A stretch of 64,000 nucleotides of DNA from Mycobacterium florentinum (GTDB taxonomy: Bacteria; Actinomycetota; Actinomycetes; Mycobacteriales; Mycobacteriaceae). The stretch is taken from assembly GCF_010730355.1 (NCBI RefSeq), contig NZ_AP022576.1:3720001-3784000 (forward strand), given 5' to 3'. The notes below the pieces were generated by a model. The model was not told the DNA's origin and did not search any database. It saw only the letters and a program-made list of their open reading frames with translations. Positions 8,428-16,197 of the stretch are shown piece by piece. Within the stretch, counting starts at the first letter, position 1, and each line of letters starts with the position of its first letter. Position numbers and translations under genes: made by a program.

Positions 8428-8618
8428 CGCGGTGGTCCCTCCTGAATACGGGCGTCTCCGGTGGCGCGTGATGCGGGTGCTGCATTGACGCACATGCGCG
8501 TGGCGATGCGAAATATACCCATCCGTACCTCTTCGGGCGGCATATCGCGATTCGCCAGACAACCGTGGCCATTGCGGATGGCGTTCGTGCTGACCACATA
8601 GTTCGCTAGCCGACCCAA
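8421..8618 (-). CDS. Small unknown ORF upstream of the TauD-like remnant
   Basis: This frame of up to 65 codons (TTG start at 8618, with the frame also open further upstream) ends in TAA at 8421-8423. It overlaps the TauD-like start by 7 bp, the spacing of coupled genes. The composition looks coding, with stretches such as LANYVVSTNAIRNGHG, PPEEVRMGIFRIATRM and CVNAAPASRA. I do not recognise the family. It may be the C-terminal remains of a longer gene cut off where fkbM now starts on the other strand at 8634. Confidence 0.35.
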   Translation of the reverse strand: MGRLANYVVSTNAIRNGHGCLANRDMPPEEVRMGIFRIATRMCVNAAPASRATGDARIQEGPPRW

Positions 8619-8633
8619 TGTTAGTGTTACGCA

Positions 8634-9353
8634 ATGGGTTTGTATTGGATCGCGAACCGCGCCGAAAAGGAGGTGGAGAACTACCGTTCCGAGTCGGAGT
8701 GGCGGCGCAAATTCGTGAGCGAACTCAAATCCCGCCGAGTCGATGTCGTGCTCGATGTCGGCGCTAATTCAGGGCAATACGCCGGCCGCCTTCGCGAGGC
8801 GGATTTCGACGCCCGCATCGTCTCGTTCGAACCCCTCTCCGAGCCATTCGCCCGGCTGCGGCGCAGCGCCACGAAGCTCCCGCCCTGGGATTGCCGGCAG
8901 TGTGCCCTCGGCGATTTCGACGGGGCGGTCTCGATGAATGTCGCGGGCAACGCCGGCGAGAGCAGCTCCATCCTGCCGATGCTGCAACGACATCGGGACG
9001 CGTTCCCCAGGGCAAATTACATCGGCACCGAAGACGTGACCGTGTCCCGGCTCGACTCGATTGCCGCCGAGGTCCTGGTGCCGAGCGAGGTGGCGTTCCT
9101 CAAAATCGATGTGCAGGGGTTCGAGAAGCAGGTGATCGACGGTGGCCTAGCGACGATCGGCGAGCGTTGCGTCGGCGTGGAATTGGAGCTGTCCTTCGAA
9201 CCCTTGTATGACGGCGGAATGCTGATTCAGGAGGCGCTCGACCGCATGGATTCTTTGAGTTTCATGTTAAAGGGATTGGTGCCCGGCTTCGTGGATATGC
9301 GCACCGGCCAAGTGCTGCAGGCCGATGGCGTGTTTTTCCGCGGCGACGATTGA
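8634..9353 (+). CDS. FkbM-family SAM-dependent methyltransferase
   Basis: The 239 residues show the FkbM methyltransferase pattern: SAM-binding motif I VLDVGANSGQYAGRL, acidic motif IVSFEPLSEPFARL, and motif LKIDVQGFEKQVIDGG followed by VELELSFEPLY. These enzymes usually O-methylate sugars or polyketides, and mycobacterial relatives sit in glycolipid (LOS/GPL) clusters. It is the last intact gene of the inserted cassette and is transcribed away from the small ORF, TauD-like and GT2 genes. ATG at 8634 has no obvious ribosome site. Its presence beside three glycosyltransferases suggests methylation of the sugar they transfer; that link is inference. Confidence 0.85.
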   Translation: MGLYWIANRAEKEVENYRSESEWRRKFVSELKSRRVDVVLDVGANSGQYAGRLREADFDARIVSFEPLSEPFARLRRSATKLPPWDCRQCALGDFDGAVSMNVAGNAGESSSILPMLQRHRDAFPRANYIGTEDVTVSRLDSIAAEVLVPSEVAFLKIDVQGFEKQVIDGGLATIGERCVGVELELSFEPLYDGGMLIQEALDRMDSLSFMLKGLVPGFVDMRTGQVLQADGVFFRGDD

Positions 9354-9681
9354 CGTCGGGTCGAACCGCACCGACATCGGGACAACTCACCCCCGCCGAA
9401 ATCGCGGTCTTACCGAATGGACCGCGGGTGAATGACCGGGGATCGGAGTTTAACCGCCGATGTCGGCGAGCTGAATCGGATACCGCTCGGCTCAGAGTGT
9501 CTCGTCATCTCGGAAAATTGCTCTGTGAAACCGCAAGAGCCGCAACGATCGGGTGCAAAAATCGGTGCACGGCGGCCCTGTTTGGTGGATTACGATTGCA
9601 CTCGATCGTGGTCGGAGCGCCCATCGCACCGTCCGCATGTCCTCGCAAGACGAAAGAGGTGGTCAGTGATGACACCGCATC
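9354..9681 (+). other. No gene seen; cassette-to-espB boundary region
   Basis: These 328 bp between fkbM and the eccE1-tail relic hold no frame with recognisable protein motifs. The ORFs that cross it change composition along their length and have no family-like stretch. The segment probably contains decayed DNA and part of the espB promoter region. Confidence 0.5.
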
Positions 9682-9873
9682 TTGCTGCCAGGCGGGACGG
9701 TCACCCGGTCCGGTCGCCTGGGATCGCGACGTCCGGCGATGTACCCGCCGGGCGAGCAAGCGATCTTGCGGCACAACACAATCGGCATTCCGCGAGTTCG
9801 TCGGTTGCCGATCGGGCCGGCGCCGGCAGGAAATGAACTCCCGAATACAGGGCCTTGGGCACAAGGAGAATGA
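9682..9873 (+). pseudogene. Decayed duplicate of the eccE1 3' end
   Basis: One frame ending in TGA at 9871-9873 contains PGGTVT and then AILRHNTIGIPRVRRLPIGP. The intact EccE1 here has AGGTVT and VILRNNVISTPRHRQLPIQP at the corresponding places near its C-terminus. The M. tuberculosis protein, as I remember it, has ILRHNVIGTPRHRQLPI, even closer to the relic. The roughly 40 residues that should lie between the two motifs are shortened and unrecognisable. The stop is 6 bp from the espB start. In the usual gene order eccE1 directly precedes espB, so this looks like the ancestral eccE1 tail left behind when the cassette came in. Confidence 0.62.
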
Positions 9874-9879
9874 GCCGAA

Positions 9880-11349
9880 ATGACGCAGACGGTAAACGTC
9901 GAATACCAAGAACTCATGGCGCGAGCCGACGAAATCGAGGCGGCGCTCCCGAAGATGCCCGTGGGCAACCCGCAGGCGCCGTGCGCTCTCTCATTTGTCC
10001 GCGATGCCGCCGTACAAATCGCGATCAACGCCGACTCGTTGCGGCTGTACGTCCAAGCGTGCCAGCGGGAGTGGAGTTCGCTGGCGAAGTCCCTGCGGAA
10101 CGCGGCCAAGGCGTATGAGGAAGCCGACGAGGGTGCGGCCGAGGACATCAACGCCATCAACATGGACGGGACGTCCGGCTCCTCGGCGAAGGTGTCCGCC
10201 AACGACAAGGTCTCGCTGATGTGCGACCCGGACTACATCCCGGCTCCGCCACCGCCGCCGCCGCCACCACCGCCGTTTCAATACCCCTACTACGAGGTGA
10301 GACAGGCGGCGACAGACATCGAATCTCCCGACCAGGGGACGGCGTTTCGGGCGTTTGCCGCGGAGTGGAACAGCTACCAGCTGAAATTCCAGCAGCTGGC
10401 CTATCGGTTCCGGCCGTTCGTGAACTGGGAGGGTGACGCGAGGGCACAGGTCGAGTCGAATTTCACGTCACAGAAGCAGTGGATATTCGGCATGGTCACG
10501 CAGTTCACGACGCTGGCCAGACAGGCCCAATTGGTCGCTGACGCGCACAAAAAGGTCAAGGCCACCACCCCCGTCTACGACTCGGAGACCTACTCGCAAG
10601 ACGGCGAGCATCCGACGTCTTACGAAGTACGGCAGTGTGACTATTGGTACAAGTACTACGTCGAACACAAGAGTCCGTATACGTACATGGCTCTGGACTG
10701 GTACAAGACTTTGCAGACAAAGTCGGAGACCGCGTTGGCGACCTATATGTCGGCCGCTCAAATTCCCCTGGCGCCGGCAAATCCGACCGCACCATACGGC
10801 GCGTATGTCATACCCGATCCGGCCGATGTTCCGGACGTTCCGGACCTTCCTGACGGATCCCTGCCCACCGATCCGTCGGCCAACATGCCGATGATGCCCA
10901 CCATGCCGACGCTGCCGTCCGGGATGGGCGGTACACCGCAAACACCGCCGACCCCGGATGCCCAGGCGCTGGTGGACAAGGCGATGCAGAAGCAAGGCCT
11001 GGGCAAGGGCGGCGCCGGCGGAATGAAGCCGGCCTCGGTCGGCGGAATGGGCGGAATGCCCAAGATGCCACTGCAAGGCGCCACCGGAGACGGCGAAGCG
11101 TCGTCACGCCCGGCCGCGGCAGCGGGCCCGGGGCCGGCGACAGCGGGCCTGGGCAAAGGGCTTCCCGGCGTCGGCGGAGCGGGCGGCGGTATGGGCGGCA
11201 TGCCGATGGGCGGGCAGGGCGACAAAGGCGGCGGGAAGGGCAAGCGCATACCGGGAGCCGACGAGGACGCGCTCTACACCGAGGAGCGGGCGTGGACCGA
11301 GGGCGTCATCGGTAATCGTCCGCGCAAGGGCCCGGCCGAAAAACAATGA
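9880..11349 (+). CDS. espB: EspB, secreted ESX-1 substrate
   Basis: The protein has 489 residues. The helical PE/PPE-like N-terminal part contains the export motif YEEAD (AKAYEEADEG, YxxxD) and NWEG (WxG-type turn). The C-terminal half is rich in Gly, Pro and Met and ends in the EspB-typical YTEERAWTE and VIGNRPRK. EspB is secreted by ESX-1, processed by MycP1 and forms ring-shaped oligomers. An unusual run of ten prolines interrupts the linker between the two helical parts at about residues 122-134. ATG 9880 follows AAGGAG at about 8-10 bp. espK follows after 152 bp; espL is not between them. Confidence 0.92.
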   Translation: MTQTVNVEYQELMARADEIEAALPKMPVGNPQAPCALSFVRDAAVQIAINADSLRLYVQACQREWSSLAKSLRNAAKAYEEADEGAAEDINAINMDGTSGSSAKVSANDKVSLMCDPDYIPAPPPPPPPPPPFQYPYYEVRQAATDIESPDQGTAFRAFAAEWNSYQLKFQQLAYRFRPFVNWEGDARAQVESNFTSQKQWIFGMVTQFTTLARQAQLVADAHKKVKATTPVYDSETYSQDGEHPTSYEVRQCDYWYKYYVEHKSPYTYMALDWYKTLQTKSETALATYMSAAQIPLAPANPTAPYGAYVIPDPADVPDVPDLPDGSLPTDPSANMPMMPTMPTLPSGMGGTPQTPPTPDAQALVDKAMQKQGLGKGGAGGMKPASVGGMGGMPKMPLQGATGDGEASSRPAAAAGPGPATAGLGKGLPGVGGAGGGMGGMPMGGQGDKGGGKGKRIPGADEDALYTEERAWTEGVIGNRPRKGPAEKQ

Positions 11350-11501
11350 CTCAAAGCGACCGGTCGTCCGCAGTCGATGCGTACGTTTTGGTCGCCTACG
11401 TTCGCGAATTTTGCCGCAGTTAGCCTGTCCCGACCTCGATTACGCTTATTAACCATGATGTCTGGCATGCAGCACGTCCCGCGTTGCGAGAGGAGTAGCT
11501 G

Positions 11502-13718
11502 ATGGGCCTCGCAAAGCCGACGGGGGGATATGCCGCGCAGATGATCGATCCGGGCGGTTGGCCGGATGTCGATGAGCAGGCCTTTTACGACCGGGCCCAG
11601 CAGTACACGCAGGTGCTGCGACAGGTCACCGACGTTTTGGAGGCCTGCCAGTCTCAGCGGTCGGAAATCTTCGACGCGGGTATCTGGTCGGGCAGCGCCG
11701 CGGGTGCCGCCAACACGCAGCTCGGGACGCTGATCGACGGTTTGGTGACGCTGCAGAACGGGCTGGCCACCGTGATTACCTGGCACAAGTATGTGGCCCG
11801 GACGATCGTGCAGGCCAAGTCGGACGTCACCGACAACGTTGTCGAGGCTCATCGGACGATCGCGACGCTGGAGAAGGACACCAGCATGGACGACGCCGAA
11901 CGCATCCAGCAGATCAACACCGTGGTGACCACGACGCACGGGGCCAATGTCAGCATCGTCGACGGCACCGCCGCCCAGATCTTGGTGAGCAAGGCCTGGA
12001 AGCCGCCGGCCAACGCGCTGCAGGAGCTGCTCGACCAGAAGGCGCCACCGCCGGTCACCATCCCGGACGGTCCCGTCGCGCCGCCATCCCCGGGTCCGAG
12101 GCCCACGCCGCCGGGCGGTGGAGGATTCAAACCACCCGTCACCCCGGGCGGTGGGGGAGTCACACCTCCGACCCCAGGTGGTGGTGGGCTCACACCGGTG
12201 ACGCCTCCGCTCGATGGCGGCGGTCTGCAGCCGCCGTCCCCGCTTGGGCCGCGGCCGACGCCTGCGCCGCCCAGCCCGGCGGTGCCGGGCGGCGGATCGC
12301 CGGCGCCCCTGGGCCCGGCGGCTCCGGCAGTGCCGTTGACTCCGGCGGCCGGGCTGCCACAGGCCGGTGCCGGTCCGTCCGGCGGCCCCAAGGGAGTGAC
12401 ACCCGCGGCCGCGTCGGGGCCCGGGGTGATGCCGGCATCTGTGGCGCCGAGCGAGGAATCGGCAGCCGCGCATGCCGGCGGGGCCGGCGTGCCGACCGGG
12501 CCGATGGGGGCCGGCGGATCGAGTGGTGGCAGCGGCGGACCGGGCGGAAGGTCGGCCGCACCAGTCGGGGAGAAGTCCGGCGACAAATCGGCCAGTGCGC
12601 GACCGGCATCCAGCAGCCGTCGCACGAACCAGAGCAAGCCCCGTGCGCAATCGATGCATCCAGGCGCGGAGGTCGCGGAAGCCATTGTGTCGACGGCAGC
12701 GGTGATCCCGGTTTCGGCCGCACGGCTCGAACGCGACGCGCGCGCCGATGCCGCGAAGGCTGACGCGGCGCGCCGCGCCGGGCCCGATGCGCTGCAATTG
12801 GCGCGCCGCATCGGTGCCGCGCTGAACGCACCAGACGTTGCCGGCGGAACCGACCTCGGCTTCTTCTGGGTGACCGGGGTGACCGCCGAGGGCGCGATCG
12901 TGGTGGCCAACAGCTATGGGCTGGCCTACATTCCGGACGGGGTGGAGTTACCGGAGAAGGTCTATCTGGCCAGCGCCGACGAAACGATCCCCGCCGGCGA
13001 GCGGGCACGCTGGGCCACGTACCCGGTGCTGGCGGTGCAGGGCTGGGCGGCCCACCACGAAATGGAACTGCGGGCCGTGATCGGCACCGAGGCGCAGTTG
13101 GCCAATTCCGACGCCGGGGTGGCGACGATTGTTCTGCAGCCGGACGACATTCCGGAAACGGGCGACATGATCGGCCGGCCCCGGCTGGCGGTTGTGGATT
13201 CCGAGGCGGCGGAAAGGTTGGCGGCGACGCCCGACACACGCCTGGCCGACCTGCTGCCGCCTCCCCCGGAGGGCGCCGGGCCGGCACCGGAGCCGCAGCT
13301 CGCGCCCGAGCCCGAGCGTGCGCCCGAGCCCGCCGAAGTGGTGGATCCCCAGGCGGCGGCCGTGCTTCTACCGCCGGGCGTGGGGTCGAAGCAAATGGCG
13401 GAGTTGCTCGCCCAGATGCCGGTTCCGGGAGCCGATGCCGGTGCACCGGCTGCCGCTGGACCGTCCGACGATCGGTTCATGCTGTGGTTCGAGTTGATGA
13501 AGCCGATGGCCAGCGACGCGAGCGGCCGCCAGGCCGCGCACCTGCAGGCCTTCCGGGCCTACGCCGCGCACGCCGAAGAGGTCCTGCTACGGGAAGCGCA
13601 CACCACGGTCGACCCGGCGGATCAGCGCAGCGCGGTCGCCGACTGGATGTACTGGAAGTACGTCGCCGAGCTGCTCAACGCGGCGCTGGCGCAAGCGCCC
13701 GTCTTGGCCCCGGCGTAG
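11502..13718 (+). CDS. espK: EspK, ESX-1 secretion-associated protein
   Basis: The product has 738 residues. The N-terminal helical domain (about 1-190) includes [17 protein letters not shown] and a WSG turn at W62 as in WxG-type proteins. A Pro/Gly-rich stretch (about 190-390, with repeated GGGG-PP blocks) and a C-terminal alpha/beta domain (about 430-738, [13 protein letters not shown]) follow. EspK binds the C-terminal part of EspB and is thought to escort it to the secretion machine. ATG 11502 follows GAGAGGAG. The gene converges with espJ. Confidence 0.9.
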   Translation: MGLAKPTGGYAAQMIDPGGWPDVDEQAFYDRAQQYTQVLRQVTDVLEACQSQRSEIFDAGIWSGSAAGAANTQLGTLIDGLVTLQNGLATVITWHKYVARTIVQAKSDVTDNVVEAHRTIATLEKDTSMDDAERIQQINTVVTTTHGANVSIVDGTAAQILVSKAWKPPANALQELLDQKAPPPVTIPDGPVAPPSPGPRPTPPGGGGFKPPVTPGGGGVTPPTPGGGGLTPVTPPLDGGGLQPPSPLGPRPTPAPPSPAVPGGGSPAPLGPAAPAVPLTPAAGLPQAGAGPSGGPKGVTPAAASGPGVMPASVAPSEESAAAHAGGAGVPTGPMGAGGSSGGSGGPGGRSAAPVGEKSGDKSASARPASSSRRTNQSKPRAQSMHPGAEVAEAIVSTAAVIPVSAARLERDARADAAKADAARRAGPDALQLARRIGAALNAPDVAGGTDLGFFWVTGVTAEGAIVVANSYGLAYIPDGVELPEKVYLASADETIPAGERARWATYPVLAVQGWAAHHEMELRAVIGTEAQLANSDAGVATIVLQPDDIPETGDMIGRPRLAVVDSEAAERLAATPDTRLADLLPPPPEGAGPAPEPQLAPEPERAPEPAEVVDPQAAAVLLPPGVGSKQMAELLAQMPVPGADAGAPAAAGPSDDRFMLWFELMKPMASDASGRQAAHLQAFRAYAAHAEEVLLREAHTTVDPADQRSAVADWMYWKYVAELLNAALAQAPVLAPA

Positions 13719-13752
13719 TAGCGCGGTACGGGTCAGCGGTACGAGCCGACGC

Positions 13753-13766
13753 CGGGCGAAAGCCCG
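13753..13766. terminator. Short GAAA-loop hairpin between convergent espK and espJ
   Basis: CGGGC-GAAA-GCCCG forms a 5-bp GC stem closed by a GNRA-type tetraloop in the 70-bp gap between the two stop codons. There is no T-run. It could end transcription from both sides, but the stem is short. Confidence 0.35.
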
Positions 13767-13788
13767 ACGCTCAAGGGCGCCCAGGCGG

Positions 13789-14520
13789 TTACAGGCCGAT
13801 CTCTGACTGAGTCGTTCCCGGGCGCGCGCCGGCCGCTGGCTCGACGGGAGCGCTGCCGGAGCCCGGTGTGCCCGACGCGGCGCCCTCCTTCGTCGTGGCG
13901 TCGACCAATCGCGACTCGGCGGCCGGTGCGTCGTCCGGGTTCGTGGTGTCGTCCTTTTTGGTGTCGTCGGCAAGCTTCGCCGGCGCCGCGCCCGCGTTTC
14001 CCATGCCGCTGCCGGCCTGCTGGGCGGTCGACATGACGGTCTGCAGGCCCTGGGTGAGAGGTTGCACCGCCTGTGACATGGCAGAGAGCTGATTGAGATT
14101 GCTCGGTACCGCCGGCTGCGGCTTTTTGTCGGGCTTCTTGCCGTCGTCGGGCTTCTTGTCAGCGGTCTCGGCACCCAGCAGGTTGGGCGCCGCGCCGGCC
14201 GGCTGGTCCGTCGCACCGGGTTCGGAAGCCGCCAGGAACTGGACCTTGCCGACGTTCTCGCCAAGCCGTTGGTCGGTCTGGGCGTACATGTCGGCGGCGG
14301 TGACCATTTTCGATCCCGTATTGGTAAGGGCGGCTTGCGCTTCCGGCAACCCCTTAACCACGGGCGACTCGATTATCGGCAACGTCTCGTTGATCGCCGC
14401 CGACACGGAATCCGCTCCGGTCGCCGACATCGGCGGCGGAGCGGCAGGCAACTGCTGGTCGCGAACGGCCACTCCCGCAGCTTTGAGACGAGCAGGATCA
14501 ACCACCAGTGATTCAGTCAT
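13789..14520 (-). CDS. espJ: EspJ, ESX-1 secretion-associated protein
   Basis: The 243-residue protein matches EspJ at its N-terminus (SLVVDPARLKAAG, ESPVVKGLPEAQAAL) and carries DMYAQTDQRLGENV, which contains a YxxxD export motif after a helical hairpin. The rest is a low-complexity Ala/Pro/Asp/Lys-rich tail. EspJ is an ESX-1 substrate of unclear function. It is the last gene of the minus-strand run esxA-espI-eccD1-espJ, 108 bp after eccD1. ATG 14520 is preceded by a purine-rich AGGGACTG. Confidence 0.85.
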   Translation of the reverse strand: MTESLVVDPARLKAAGVAVRDQQLPAAPPPMSATGADSVSAAINETLPIIESPVVKGLPEAQAALTNTGSKMVTAADMYAQTDQRLGENVGKVQFLAASEPGATDQPAGAAPNLLGAETADKKPDDGKKPDKKPQPAVPSNLNQLSAMSQAVQPLTQGLQTVMSTAQQAGSGMGNAGAAPAKLADDTKKDDTTNPDDAPAAESRLVDATTKEGAASGTPGSGSAPVEPAAGARPGTTQSEIGL

Positions 14521-14628
14521 CGTTGCAGTCCCTTTGCGTGCGCGGCCATCAGACAGATTTTACCGAAGGCGCCGCATGCCCAAGTGCAGCAATATTTCTC
14601 GGCATCCGGCATGCACTGTCCATCTTTC

Positions 14629-16197
14629 TCAGAATTGGATATTGCGAACTGTGTCGTAAACACCGGTTATCCAGAGCAGCAAGGGAACGATCGCCGCGAC
14701 CACCGCGCCGTCGAACAATTCCAATGACCGCTTCATCACCGGCGTAATACGTCGAACCCCGGCGGCCGCCGCGACCACCGCTAGTGCAACCAGGGCCGCG
14801 ACCAACAGAACGACCACGAACCAGCGAGCGCTCTGCGGATACCAGATGCTCAACCGGATGGTCACCCCGATCGGGATGGCGACCGTGGCCGCCAGCAACG
14901 ACCACGCACACCAGGGCTCGGCGTACAGACGCGACCTGAACGCGCACATCATCGTCACCAGTCCCGCCACCACCAGGCTGTGCACGAAGAAGTGTCCCCG
15001 TACCAAGATCCCGATGACACCGGCAACCAGAACCAGGGTGCCCGCCGTGATGAAACCGATCAGCAGCTGTTTGGCCACCTGGCTGCGCTCGGTGAGCCGC
15101 GCGGCCGAATCGGGCACCGACGCGATGATGGCCTGCCAGGTCCGCGTTTCTTTGTCTTCGGGCGCCTCTTCGCCGGCAATGGGATCGAGTAATTCCTCGT
15201 GTTCGACGGTCTCGCCGGGAGCCGGAATGGGCGGCAGGGCGATCCGCGCGAAGACGACGGTCAACTTGGCGGCGTTCGTCACGGTGAACAAGCCGAACAC
15301 GATCGCCAGGGCCGGAACCCATTGCTGCCAACCGTATCCGTACGCGAAGGCCGCCGCGGTGAGCGTGAGAGACGTGACCGCGGCAAACGACGCAAGCTCG
15401 GTACGGTGGCGAGGGCCGCCGCGCGTGATCAGCGTCAGGAACAAAACGGCCGCAGCGCCGGCGGCGAGCTGTGGCGGCCCAAACGAACTCGTCATTCCGC
15501 GTGGCCGCGGGATGGCCATCGCCACGGCCACCACGATCAACGGGAACGCGGTCGCCAGCAGGCTCTCCGACAAGTTCGGATTCCGGTAGAACTTGTTGGC
15601 GGCCCAGCTGCCCATCAGGACAAGCAATCCCGCAGCGCCCAACCCGATCGGCCACCACATGTGGTGGCCGTTGGCCACCCACGCCACGGCCCCGATTCCG
15701 GTCATTGCCATCGTCACGACCGGAATTGCCACCCCGACAAAACGATTCAGTGCCGCCCGGTCGAACTCCGGCGATTCGTCAAGCACCGCGATCGCGTCGA
15801 TGACGTCCTCGACGAGCGGGCGGTACCGTTCGGTGCGGCTCACCGACACCAGGGTGAGCAGCGACCCGTCGACGACGACCGCGTCATCGAGGGATTGGTC
15901 GGCTTGCAGCGGCGGGGCGCCCGGGCGGGCAAACGTCCACGCGCCTTGCGCGGCGAAGTCGAAACCGGCGAGAACGTCCGCGGGTGTTTCGCCCAGGATT
16001 TCCGCCACCACCGCGACCGTGTCGTCGATATAGGTTTCGATCGGTGCCGTCGACGGCAGCACGACATCGGTCATCCGTCGGCCGGTGAGGATCGTTACCC
16101 GCGTGGTCGAGGGCTTGGCGGGGGCAGCGCCCGGGGCGGCCGGAGCGGCCGCGGCTCCGGCACCGGCAGCAGAATCAGTGGCGGTGGGCGCGCTCAA
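14629..16197 (-). CDS. eccD1: EccD1, ESX-1 multi-spanning membrane channel component
   Basis: The product has 522 residues against about 511 in M. tuberculosis. An Ala/Pro-rich N-terminal extension leads to a ubiquitin-like cytosolic domain (TRVTILTGRRMTDVVLPS at about residues 32-49) and then about eleven transmembrane helices (from VGVAIPVVTMAM near residue 153 to the C-terminus). EccD dimers form the bulk of the membrane part of each ESX protomer. The start ATG at 16197 overlaps the espI stop by 4 bp (ATGA), so translation is probably coupled to the espI ATPase half even though espI is split between frames. Confidence 0.93.
   Translation of the reverse strand: MSAPTATDSAAGAGAAAAPAAPGAAPAKPSTTRVTILTGRRMTDVVLPSTAPIETYIDDTVAVVAEILGETPADVLAGFDFAAQGAWTFARPGAPPLQADQSLDDAVVVDGSLLTLVSVSRTERYRPLVEDVIDAIAVLDESPEFDRAALNRFVGVAIPVVTMAMTGIGAVAWVANGHHMWWPIGLGAAGLLVLMGSWAANKFYRNPNLSESLLATAFPLIVVAVAMAIPRPRGMTSSFGPPQLAAGAAAVLFLTLITRGGPRHRTELASFAAVTSLTLTAAAFAYGYGWQQWVPALAIVFGLFTVTNAAKLTVVFARIALPPIPAPGETVEHEELLDPIAGEEAPEDKETRTWQAIIASVPDSAARLTERSQVAKQLLIGFITAGTLVLVAGVIGILVRGHFFVHSLVVAGLVTMMCAFRSRLYAEPWCAWSLLAATVAIPIGVTIRLSIWYPQSARWFVVVLLVAALVALAVVAAAAGVRRITPVMKRSLELFDGAVVAAIVPLLLWITGVYDTVRNIQF

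Noticed and set aside
4286..9873. An insertion sequence or integrase carrying the cassette
   Set aside because: No transposase, integrase, terminal inverted repeats or target duplications were seen at either edge.
9350..9883. A 177-codon plus-strand ORF between fkbM and espB
   Set aside because: Arg/Ser-rich without motifs; a different frame of the same DNA carries the recognisable eccE1 tail.
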